From Bacillus inaquosorum KCTC 13429 (GTDB lineage Bacteria; Bacillota; Bacilli; Bacillales; Bacillaceae), in the NCBI RefSeq assembly GCF_000332645.1, contig NZ_AMXN01000004.1:496001-560000 (forward strand): a DNA stretch of 64,000 bases, written 5' to 3'. A model generated the notes under the pieces. It was not told the origin of the DNA. It was given only the letters and a program-made list of their open reading frames with translations, and searched no databases. How positions within the stretch are numbered: position 1 is the stretch's first letter; each line of letters starts with the position of its first letter. Positions 57,593 through 64,000 of this stretch are shown here, one piece after another. The position numbers were made by a program, and so were the translations under genes.

Positions 57593-57861
57593 TACCAGCT
57601 TGCTTTTTTCACACCGGGAATCTGGCCTTTATGGGCCAGCTCCCTGAAAGCGATTCTGGACAATTTAAACTTCCTCATATATCCTCTCGGGCGCCCCGTT
57701 ACCATGCAGCGATTGTGGAGTCTTCCCGGTGCTGAATCTCTCGGCAACTTGCTGAGTGCCTCGTAATCTCCTTTTTCTTTTAGCTCGCGTCTAATTGCAG
57801 CGTATTGTTCAACAAGCTGCTGGCGTTTTAACTCTTTTGCCACTTTTGATTTTTTAGCCAA
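57592..57861 (-). CDS. rpsNB: RpsNB, zinc-independent ribosomal protein S14
   Basis: An 89-residue S14 paralogue of the long type lacking the CxxC-CxxC zinc ribbon; only one Cys remains ([20 protein letters not shown]). It replaces zinc-binding S14 in the 30S subunit when zinc is scarce, sparing the metal. ATG 57861 follows AAAGGAGGC. A Zur-type palindrome lies 18 bases before the start, matching the known repression of this gene (yhzA) by Zur. It is downstream of the ssu operon and a decayed gene, but has its own promoter. Confidence 0.95.
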   Translation of the reverse strand: MAKKSKVAKELKRQQLVEQYAAIRRELKEKGDYEALSKLPRDSAPGRLHNRCMVTGRPRGYMRKFKLSRIAFRELAHKGQIPGVKKASW

Positions 57862-57878
57862 GATATAGCCTCCTTTTC

Positions 57879-57930
57879 AAATCGAAACAATTACGATTTG
57901 AAATGTATCACGCACAATAAAAAAAAGCAA
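57879..57930 (-). promoter_or_regulatory. rpsNB promoter with Zur box
   Basis: TTGCTT (57925-57930) and TACATT (57902-57907) are 17 bases apart on the minus strand. Overlapping the expected start site, 57879-57899 is a 21-bp palindrome with AAATCG and CGATTT ends and a central TAAT, matching the Bacillus Zur box (AAATCGTAATnATTACGATTT) at most positions. Confidence 0.85.
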
Positions 57931-57972
57931 GCATACCGATTTGTAAAACAGACGGCTGAAAGCCGCCCGTTT

Positions 57973-58300
57973 CTAGTGATGCAATTCCACATCATACAGT
58001 AACGCATCTTGATGCTTTCAAAATAAACAAATTGTAATGTATCGGGTTTTTCCTCAGAATAATCTGCACTTACCGGACCAATCCTCTCAACTAGCTTCCC
58101 CTTTTGATAATGTTCGATGTACATGCGGCTGAAGAAATACCTTCACTGATATTGACGGCTTCGGCAATGAATGACTGTGAAGCTGCAGCATCCATTCAAG
58201 CTCTGAGATGTCCGCCGCTTTGACTCCATCTGCTTTGAATGTCTGCATGCTTACAGCATAGCTAACAGGTAAATGCCTGATGCGCTTATCAATGTGTTCA
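57973..58300 (-). pseudogene. Decayed gene between ssuD and rpsNB
   Basis: Three consecutive frames make one plausible protein: EHIDKRIRHLPVSYAVSMQT and following residues to about 58125; then MYIEHYQKGKLVERIGPVS...TLQFVYFE to about 58015; then KHQDALLYDVELHH and a TAG at 57973. Two frameshifts therefore break it, and no start codon is seen before 58300. The 168 genome has fragments here called yhzB or ygaN, as far as I recall. Function unknown. Confidence 0.7.
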
Positions 58301-58304
58301 GAAA

Positions 58305-58343
58305 AACAGCCCCCTTTTTGAATACCATGTTCGGGGGCTGTAT
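58305..58343 (-). terminator. Terminator of the ssuBACD operon
   Basis: ACAGCCCCC (58306-58314) pairs with GGGGGCTGT (58333-58341). On the minus strand TTTTT follows. Confidence 0.88.
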
Positions 58344-58348
58344 TTTAC

Positions 58349-59485
58349 TTAAACTGACGCATTTTTCTCTTTGACAAAATAAGTGTTCCCGACCGCTTCT
58401 CCCCTTTTGTTCTGAAGCTTTCTCGTCCGCTCATTTTCAAATGGCAAAAGCGGAAACACGAGCTCTGCAAAATAATACGCTTCTTCTAAATGAGGATAGC
58501 CTGAGAAAATAAACGATTCTATACCGAGTGCCTGGTACTCCGCTATCCTGTCGGCAATAGTCTGCGGATCACCGACAAGAGCTGTTCCTGCCCCGCCTCT
58601 GACTAGGCCGATACCTGCCCACAGATTCGGGCTGATTTCAAGCTTCGTCCGATCGCCTTGGTGAAGGACGGCCATCCGCCGCTGGCCTGAAGAATCGTAT
58701 CGGCTCAAAGCTGCCTGCGCTTTGGCGATGGTGTCATCATCCAAGTGGCTGATCAAGCGTTCGGCCGCTTCCCACGCCTCTTGTTCGGTTTCACGGGCAA
58801 TGACATGCAGCCTGATGCCAAATCGAACGGATCTCCCCTCTTTTTCAGCTTGCTTTTTGACCCTCTCAATCTTTTCTTTTACTAGTTCAGGCGGCTCGCC
58901 CCACGTTAAATACACGTCTGTATGCTTTGCGGCTGCCTCAATCCCCGCCTGTGACGACCCTCCGAAATAGATAGGCGGATGCGGCGCTTGCTGCGGCGGA
59001 AAGAGCAGATTGCTGTTTTCCACTTTTATATGCTTACCTTCATAGGAAACCGTTTCTCCCTGCAAAAGTCTCCGCCAAACGGTTAAAAATTCGTCTGTCG
59101 CTTCATAGCGTTCATCATGGCTGATAAACAGGCCATCTCCAGCCAACTCGTACGGATCGCCTCCTGCCACAACATTGATCAGCAGCCGGCCTTCTGAAAT
59201 GCGGTCTAAGGTGGATGTCATTCTGGCTGCTAGAGAAGGCTGCATTAAACCGGGTCTTACCGCGACTAAAAACTTTAAGTCCTTTGTTTCTCCTGCCAGC
59301 GCCGATGCTGTAAGCCACGGGTCCTCGCACGATCTTCCCGTCGGCAGAAGAACACCCGTATACCCCAGCCTGTCAGCCGCCTGCGCGACTTGTTTAAAGT
59401 AAAGATGATCCGCAGTCCGTCCATCGCTTTCAGACCCTAAATATCTCGCGTCTCCATGAGTCGGTATAAACCAAAGAATTTCCAT
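58349..59485 (-). CDS. ssuD: SsuD, FMNH2-dependent alkanesulfonate monooxygenase
   Basis: This enzyme cleaves C-S bonds in alkanesulfonates, releasing sulfite for cysteine synthesis; the reduced flavin must come from a reductase encoded elsewhere. The 378-residue luciferase-like TIM barrel shows [50 protein letters not shown] and the late ARG-containing loop [18 protein letters not shown] 59485 is six bases after AGGGGAG. It is the last gene of ssuBACD. Confidence 0.95.
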   Translation of the reverse strand: MEILWFIPTHGDARYLGSESDGRTADHLYFKQVAQAADRLGYTGVLLPTGRSCEDPWLTASALAGETKDLKFLVAVRPGLMQPSLAARMTSTLDRISEGRLLINVVAGGDPYELAGDGLFISHDERYEATDEFLTVWRRLLQGETVSYEGKHIKVENSNLLFPPQQAPHPPIYFGGSSQAGIEAAAKHTDVYLTWGEPPELVKEKIERVKKQAEKEGRSVRFGIRLHVIARETEQEAWEAAERLISHLDDDTIAKAQAALSRYDSSGQRRMAVLHQGDRTKLEISPNLWAGIGLVRGGAGTALVGDPQTIADRIAEYQALGIESFIFSGYPHLEEAYYFAELVFPLLPFENERTRKLQNKRGEAVGNTYFVKEKNASV

Positions 59486-59507
59486 ATCCATCTCCCCTTC
59501 ACGTATA

Positions 59508-60338
59508 TTACCCTTCATAACTGTTTCTCCATTTTAATAGTTTTCGTTCAAGCAGCCTGACAAAGGAATCCGTCAGCTTTCCAACCACCGCAAAGATGAT
59601 AATCCCGGCAAAGACTTTATTTGTTTGTGAAAACTGTCTAGCATCCATGATCATGTAGCCGACTCCTGAGCTGGAGCCCATCAGCTCTGCTACAACAAGT
59701 CCGAGCCATGCAATGCCGAGCGATAAGCGAATGCCGAGCAATATATTCGGCAGAGATGCAGGCAATATCACTTTGGAAATCTGCTGATGCCATTTAAATT
59801 CAAGCACCCGGGCGACTTCAAACAGCTTCGCGTCAACGCCGCGGATGCCGTTAAATGTATTAATATAGACAGGAAAGAAGGCGCCAAGCGCAATCAGCAA
59901 TATTTTAGATACTTCATCAAAACCGAACCATAAAATAAACAGCGGCGTAACCGCCAGATGCGGAACGGTTCTAAGCATTTGCAATGACGGATCAAGATAC
60001 AGCTCCGTCCGTTTGGAGAATCCGGCCAAAATCCCGATGATCAAGCCAAGCCCTGCGCCAAGCAAAAAACCAAGCGCCGCCCGATAGATACTGATTTGCA
60101 GATGGCCGAACAGCTCACCGGAAAAAACAAGCTCTTTAAACGTCAGGACGATCGTAACGGGCGTAGGCAGCACTGTAGCGGACACAACACCAAGGCCGCC
60201 GATGATCTGCCAGATGGCAATGATGACAACGGGCAGCAAAAGCCCCTTCATCCAGCCGTATTTCATGCTTCGGGGCTTTTTTTGCACCACCTCCGCATTC
60301 GTTTTGGGCAGCGAACCTGCAGCCTCTGCTTTCATCAT
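59508..60338 (-). CDS. ssuC: SsuC, sulfonate ABC transporter permease
   Basis: A 276-residue inner membrane permease with six helices and the cytoplasmic coupling motif [38 protein letters not shown] (EAA loop, about 165-200). It works with SsuA and SsuB to import aliphatic sulfonates. Its start overlaps the ssuA stop by four bases, and it ends 22 bases before the ssuD start. Confidence 0.94.
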   Translation of the reverse strand: MMKAEAAGSLPKTNAEVVQKKPRSMKYGWMKGLLLPVVIIAIWQIIGGLGVVSATVLPTPVTIVLTFKELVFSGELFGHLQISIYRAALGFLLGAGLGLIIGILAGFSKRTELYLDPSLQMLRTVPHLAVTPLFILWFGFDEVSKILLIALGAFFPVYINTFNGIRGVDAKLFEVARVLEFKWHQQISKVILPASLPNILLGIRLSLGIAWLGLVVAELMGSSSGVGYMIMDARQFSQTNKVFAGIIIFAVVGKLTDSFVRLLERKLLKWRNSYEG

Positions 60339-61333
60339 TGATCACCTCCGGAGGAATTTTCCTTTAACGCTTTTTTAATAAATGTGTTATCCACAACCTC
60401 TTTCACGTCGATCTTCATGTCTATCGCCTTTGTTTGATATTGAAAATCTGCTGTCTCCTGCTGCGCTTTCACAATGTCGTCACTGATAACCTCATTCAGA
60501 GGCTCAGTATTTTTCAGCACATTTTTGACGACCTTTTTATCGAGATCTTTAATGTTTGCATACAAGTCCGCGGCTTCATCCGGATGTTCCTTTTGCCACA
60601 CAACAGCCTTATTAAACACCTTCAGAAAACGGACCACTTCGTCTGGATGTTCCTCTGAAAACTTTGTTCTTACTAGAGTAAATCCGGGTGAATATAAATC
60701 TGTGCTTTCCCCGTTCACAAGGATTTTTGCTCCATGCTTGATTGTTTCTAAAGACAAGTACGGCTCCCAGATGGACCAGGCATCAACAGATCCGTTTTCA
60801 AATGCGGAGGCTGCTTCATCAGGCTGAAGCTGAATGATCGTCACATCATTAGCTGACAAACCCACTTGATCAAGCGCTTTATACAGAAAATCAAAACCGC
60901 TGCTGCCTTTGGCGACTGCAATTTTCTTTCCCTTTAAGTCCTTGACGTCCTGAATGCCGCTGTTTTGATTCACAAGGATGCCGTTCGCCTTCAACCCATC
61001 CTGGGATAAACCGATTTCTTTAAAATCAATGCCTGCCGCCTGTCCTGAGATCACAGGCGAATTGCCGACCTGAGAAAAATCAAGTTTGTCTGCCGCAAGG
61101 CCTTCAAATTGGGGCGGACCGCTTTGAAACTCCACCCACTTCACTTTGATGCCTTCTTTTTCAAATGCATCCTCAAACCAGCCTTTCTCCTTCGCAATCA
61201 AAAGCGGGCTTAAGCTTTGCTGAATACCAATTCGAATTTCTTTCAATGGTTTGTTGTCACCGCTGGCTCCATTTGCTTCACAGCCTGCCAGCAGAAAAAA
61301 AACGGTAACCAATACAATGAGTCCTTTTTTCAT
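60335..61333 (-). CDS. ssuA: SsuA, sulfonate-binding lipoprotein
   Basis: A 332-residue solute-binding lipoprotein with lipobox LLAGC (about 15-19) and the SsuA/TauA fold (KEIRIGIQQSLSPLLIAKEKGWFEDAF, KGKKIAVAKGSSGFDFLYKALDQ, SVDAWSIWEPYLS). It captures aliphatic sulfonates for SsuBC. ATG 61333 follows AAGGGCGGAAGCAG. It lies 17 bases after ssuB. Confidence 0.94.
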   Translation of the reverse strand: MKKGLIVLVTVFFLLAGCEANGASGDNKPLKEIRIGIQQSLSPLLIAKEKGWFEDAFEKEGIKVKWVEFQSGPPQFEGLAADKLDFSQVGNSPVISGQAAGIDFKEIGLSQDGLKANGILVNQNSGIQDVKDLKGKKIAVAKGSSGFDFLYKALDQVGLSANDVTIIQLQPDEAASAFENGSVDAWSIWEPYLSLETIKHGAKILVNGESTDLYSPGFTLVRTKFSEEHPDEVVRFLKVFNKAVVWQKEHPDEAADLYANIKDLDKKVVKNVLKNTEPLNEVISDDIVKAQQETADFQYQTKAIDMKIDVKEVVDNTFIKKALKENSSGGDQ

Positions 61334-61350
61334 TTCTGCTTCCGCCCTTT

Positions 61351-62118
61351 CTATATCCCTGATCCCTCAGCGTACTCTAGATCTTCTGTTTTCTCGAATT
61401 CCGACAGCACTTTCTGTCTGATCGCTTGGAAATCCGGTGTCGTCCGGTTTCGCGGATACGCCAGATGAATGGGCATCAACTTATGGATGTTCCCCGGTTT
61501 GGCCTTAAGGATCGCAAGCTCATTTCCTAAATAAACAGATTCATCTATATCATGAGTGACGAGAATCATCGTTGTTTTTTTCCTCCGCCATATATCCAGC
61601 AGCACGTCCTGCAGGTGTTTTCTTGTAAAAGCGTCGAGTGCACCAAACGGTTCATCTAAAAGCAGCACCTCAGGCTCCCGCAGAAGAGCCCGTGCGATGG
61701 CCACTCTTTGTGACATACCGCCTGACAGCTCACGAGGATATGCTTTCTCCGATCCTTTCAATCTGACAATCTCGATCAGTTCATCCACCTTCTGTTTGAC
61801 TTTTGGATCTTTCAAGTTCAAATCAGCGGCAATATTCTGCTCAACCGTCAGCCATGGAAAGAGGCGGTGCTCCTGAAAAATAAATCCTTGCTGAATACCC
61901 GGAGCTGTTACGCTGCGTCCGTTAATTTCAACACTCCCGTCATAATCAGAATCAAGTCCTGCAATAATCTTTAACAGAGTGCTTTTTCCGCACCCGCTCG
62001 GTCCGATGACCGTTAGAAATTCACCTGGTGCGATTGATAATTGAATGTTCTCCAAGACCGTTGTTTTGCGGCCCTCTTGAACAAATGCCTTTTCTTTGAT
62101 GCTGATGGTCACAGCCAC
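61351..62118 (-). CDS. ssuB: SsuB, sulfonate ABC transporter ATPase
   Basis: A 255-residue ATPase with Walker [10 protein letters not shown] (about 38-46), Q-loop, signature [15 protein letters not shown] (about 137-151), Walker [14 protein letters not shown] and switch His in VTHDIDESV. It powers SsuC. It is the first gene of ssuBACD, behind a leader containing an intrinsic terminator and a promoter with a CymR-like element, so sulfur starvation should induce the operon. Confidence 0.95.
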   Translation of the reverse strand: MAVTISIKEKAFVQEGRKTTVLENIQLSIAPGEFLTVIGPSGCGKSTLLKIIAGLDSDYDGSVEINGRSVTAPGIQQGFIFQEHRLFPWLTVEQNIAADLNLKDPKVKQKVDELIEIVRLKGSEKAYPRELSGGMSQRVAIARALLREPEVLLLDEPFGALDAFTRKHLQDVLLDIWRRKKTTMILVTHDIDESVYLGNELAILKAKPGNIHKLMPIHLAYPRNRTTPDFQAIRQKVLSEFEKTEDLEYAEGSGI

Positions 62119-62159
62119 TTTTATCCCTCTCTTTCTGCCAACCCCGCCTTCTAAAAAAA

Positions 62160-62206
62160 CAAAAAGGCCCCCATCTCTGTTCTTTATAGAGATGAGAGCC
62201 TTCGGC
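62160..62206 (-). promoter_or_regulatory. Leader terminator (attenuator candidate) of ssuBACD
   Basis: A long imperfect stem (AAGGCTCTCATCTCT against AGAGATGGGGGCCTT, 62163-62203) followed by TTTTTG and T7 on the minus strand lies between the promoter and ssuB. A preceding sequence CGGACCGCCGAAGGC overlaps the 5' arm and could form an alternative pairing. No riboswitch or T-box is recognised. Confidence 0.7.
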
Positions 62207-62246
62207 GGTCCGATCAGCTGCCCAATTGTTTTTTTGTTTGAATATC

Positions 62247-62276
62247 ATGTTAATTCAAATTATTCCGATATGTCAA
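62247..62276 (-). promoter_or_regulatory. ssuB promoter with CymR-like element
   Basis: On the minus strand TTGACA (62271-62276) is followed by TTAACA or TAACAT at 17 or 18 bases. ATCGGAAT (62262-62269) lies one base after the -35, exactly as at tcyP. Confidence 0.7.
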
Positions 62277-62449
62277 CTATTTTTTAAACGAGATTTTTGT
62301 CAGCCTTGTTTATCACTTACTCTGCTTGTTTCGCAAATAGAGAGGAAAAAATCATTTCTTGAAAAATATTTTTTCTCTCCTTTAAGCTGTTATAACAAGG
62401 GTTTATCAACACTTTTAATACTAGGTATCGCTTAATATAGATAACTATT

Positions 62450-62464
62450 TTATAATAATTATAA
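62450..62464. promoter_or_regulatory. PerR box of katA
   Basis: TTATAATAATTATAA is a perfect 7-1-7 inverted repeat, identical to the PerR consensus, eight bases upstream of the katA -35. Confidence 0.92.
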
Positions 62465-62471
62465 AATAATA

Positions 62472-62499
62472 TTGACTTTTTACTTAGAGATGATATTAT
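62472..62499 (+). promoter_or_regulatory. Sigma-A promoter of katA
   Basis: TTGACT (62472-62477) and TATTAT (62494-62499) are 16 bases apart, 29 bases before the start codon. Confidence 0.75.
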
Positions 62500-62527
62500 G
62501 TTTTTATAAATTCCAAGAGGTGATCAC

Positions 62528-63979
62528 ATGAGTTCAAATAAACTGACAACTAGCTGGGGCGCCCCGGTTGGAGATAATCAAAATTCGATGACAGCCGGTT
62601 CTCGCGGACCAACTTTAATCCAAGATGTACATTTACTCGAAAAATTGGCCCATTTCAACAGAGAACGTGTTCCCGAACGTGTCGTTCACGCCAAGGGAGC
62701 AGGCGCACATGGATATTTTGAAGTGACAAACGATGTAACAAAATACACGAAAGCCGCTTTCCTTTCTGAAGTCGGCAAACGCACACCACTGTTCATCCGT
62801 TTCTCAACAGTTGCCGGTGAACTTGGCTCGGCTGATACAGTTCGCGACCCACGCGGATTTGCTGTTAAATTTTATACTGAAGAAGGAAACTACGACATCG
62901 TCGGTAACAATACACCGGTATTTTTCATCCGCGATGCGATTAAGTTCCCTGATTTCATCCATACACAAAAAAGAGATCCAAAAACACACTTGAAAAATCC
63001 TACAGCTGTATGGGATTTCTGGTCACTTTCACCAGAGTCATTACACCAAGTAACAATCCTGATGTCTGACCGCGGAATCCCTGCAACACTTCGCCACATG
63101 CACGGCTTCGGGAGCCATACATTCAAATGGACAAATGCTGAAGGTGAAGGCGTATGGATTAAATATCACTTTAAAACAGAACAAGGCGTGAAAAACCTTG
63201 ATGTCAATACGGCGGCTAAAATTGCCGGTGAAAACCCTGATTACCATACAGAAGATCTATTCAACGCGATCGAAAATGGTGACTTCCCTGCATGGAAACT
63301 ATATGTGCAAATCATGCCTTTAGAAGATGCAAATACGTATCGCTTCGATCCGTTTGATGTTACAAAGGTTTGGTCTCAAAAAGACTATCCGTTAATCGAG
63401 GTCGGACGCATGGTTCTAGACAGAAATCCGGAAAACTACTTTGCAGAAGTGGAACAAGCGACATTCTCACCTGGAACACTCGTGCCTGGTATTGATGTTT
63501 CTCCGGATAAAATGCTTCAAGGCCGACTGTTTGCTTATCATGATGCACACCGCTACCGTGTCGGTGCAAACCATCAAGCGCTGCCAATCAACCGCGCACG
63601 CAACGAAGTGAACAATTATCAGCGTGACGGACAAATGCGCTTTGACAATAACGGCGGCGGATCTGTTTATTATGAGCCTAATAGCTTCGGCGGTCCGAAA
63701 GAGTCACCTGAGGATAAACAAGCTGCATATCCGGTACAAGGAATCGCTGACAGCGTAAGCTACGATCACAATGACCACTACACACAAGCCGGTGATCTCT
63801 ATCGTTTAATGAGCGAGGATGAGCGTGCCCGCCTTGTTGAAAATATCGTTAACGCCATGAAGCCGGTAGAAAAAGAAGAAATCAAACTTCGCCAAATCGA
63901 GCATTTCTACAAAGCGGATCCTGAATACGGAAAACGCGTGGCAGAAGGCCTTGGATTGCCAATTAAAAAAGATGCTTAA
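62528..63979 (+). CDS. katA: KatA, vegetative heme catalase
   Basis: KatA removes hydrogen peroxide and is the main catalase of growing cells. The 483-residue monofunctional catalase has the active-site His in [19 protein letters not shown] (about 55), the Asn in [11 protein letters not shown] and the proximal heme Tyr in [14 protein letters not shown] (about 337). ATG 62528 follows AGAGGTGATC. The upstream perfect PerR box shows peroxide- and iron-responsive repression. The stop codon is 21 bases before the window end. Length equals that of the 168 enzyme. Confidence 0.98.
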   Translation: MSSNKLTTSWGAPVGDNQNSMTAGSRGPTLIQDVHLLEKLAHFNRERVPERVVHAKGAGAHGYFEVTNDVTKYTKAAFLSEVGKRTPLFIRFSTVAGELGSADTVRDPRGFAVKFYTEEGNYDIVGNNTPVFFIRDAIKFPDFIHTQKRDPKTHLKNPTAVWDFWSLSPESLHQVTILMSDRGIPATLRHMHGFGSHTFKWTNAEGEGVWIKYHFKTEQGVKNLDVNTAAKIAGENPDYHTEDLFNAIENGDFPAWKLYVQIMPLEDANTYRFDPFDVTKVWSQKDYPLIEVGRMVLDRNPENYFAEVEQATFSPGTLVPGIDVSPDKMLQGRLFAYHDAHRYRVGANHQALPINRARNEVNNYQRDGQMRFDNNGGGSVYYEPNSFGGPKESPEDKQAAYPVQGIADSVSYDHNDHYTQAGDLYRLMSEDERARLVENIVNAMKPVEKEEIKLRQIEHFYKADPEYGKRVAEGLGLPIKKDA

Positions 63980-64000
63980 TAAAAATGCAAAAACCCGCTA

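Noticed and set aside
62160..62240. S-box (SAM) riboswitch or T-box in the ssu leader
   Set aside because: The leader is too short for an S-box and lacks the AGGGTGGnACCGCG T-box sequence; only the terminator is supported.

Overview
The window is chromosomal DNA of the Bacillus subtilis species complex. Gene order, gene lengths and protein motifs match, in reverse orientation, the B. subtilis 168 stretch running from katA and ssuBACD through the yhb, yhc, glp and yhd genes to lytE and citR. This assignment rests on recognition from memory, not on a database search. Some gene lengths and several extra genes suggest a strain or sister species other than 168. All comparisons with 168 below are also from memory.

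Layout. 1-9.4 kb: 3' end of citR, the LysM/NlpC-P60 autolysin lytE, alkaline phosphatase phoA behind candidate PhoP boxes, sigma-E-type spoVR, a repeat-built membrane channel (ygxB), the NO sensor nsrR, and the sigma-D autolysin lytF. 9.4-13.7 kb: a two-component system with an azoreductase (yhcY-yhcZ-azr) and phosphoglucomutase pgcA. 13.7-20 kb: the glycerol regulon (glpD, glpK, glpF, glpP) with two GlpP-type leader terminators and a cre site, plus aminotransferase yhxA. 20-32.7 kb: an AEC transporter, yhcX to yhcT, the sortase and substrate pair yhcS/yhcR, and spore proteins yhcQ, yhcN and yhcM.

32.7-35.3 kb is an accessory patch: an XRE-membrane regulator, a decayed small membrane gene, the remnant of an ICE-type NlpC/P60 hydrolase, and a streptothricin-acetyltransferase-like gene, all AT-rich. 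35.4-47.3 kb: cystine transporter tcyP, diguanylate cyclase dgcK, a NlpA lipoprotein, cspB, the GntR-controlled ABC operon yhcEFGHI, and the MarR-controlled efflux operon yhbI-yhbJ-yhcA. 47.3-56 kb: yhbH and prkA, each behind a sigma-E-like promoter and functionally tied to distant spoVR; the bactofilin-like yhbDEF operon; trmL, yhbB and queG. 56-64 kb: tRNA-Gly(UCC), an XRE plus membrane-protein pair, the zinc-independent ribosomal protein S14 gene rpsNB behind a Zur-type box, a decayed gene, the ssuBACD sulfonate operon with a leader terminator, and catalase katA behind a perfect PerR box.

Cross-links. tcyP and ssuB share an identical octamer at the same place in their promoters, consistent with CymR control of sulfur uptake. 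spoVR, yhbH and prkA form the SpoVR/YeaH/YeaG set. rpsNB and katA mark metal and peroxide stress regulons. Nothing here is clearly a wholly new system. The best leads are the accessory patch, the ssu leader attenuator, the phoA-lytE intergenic RNA candidate and the self-regulatory site of yhbD.
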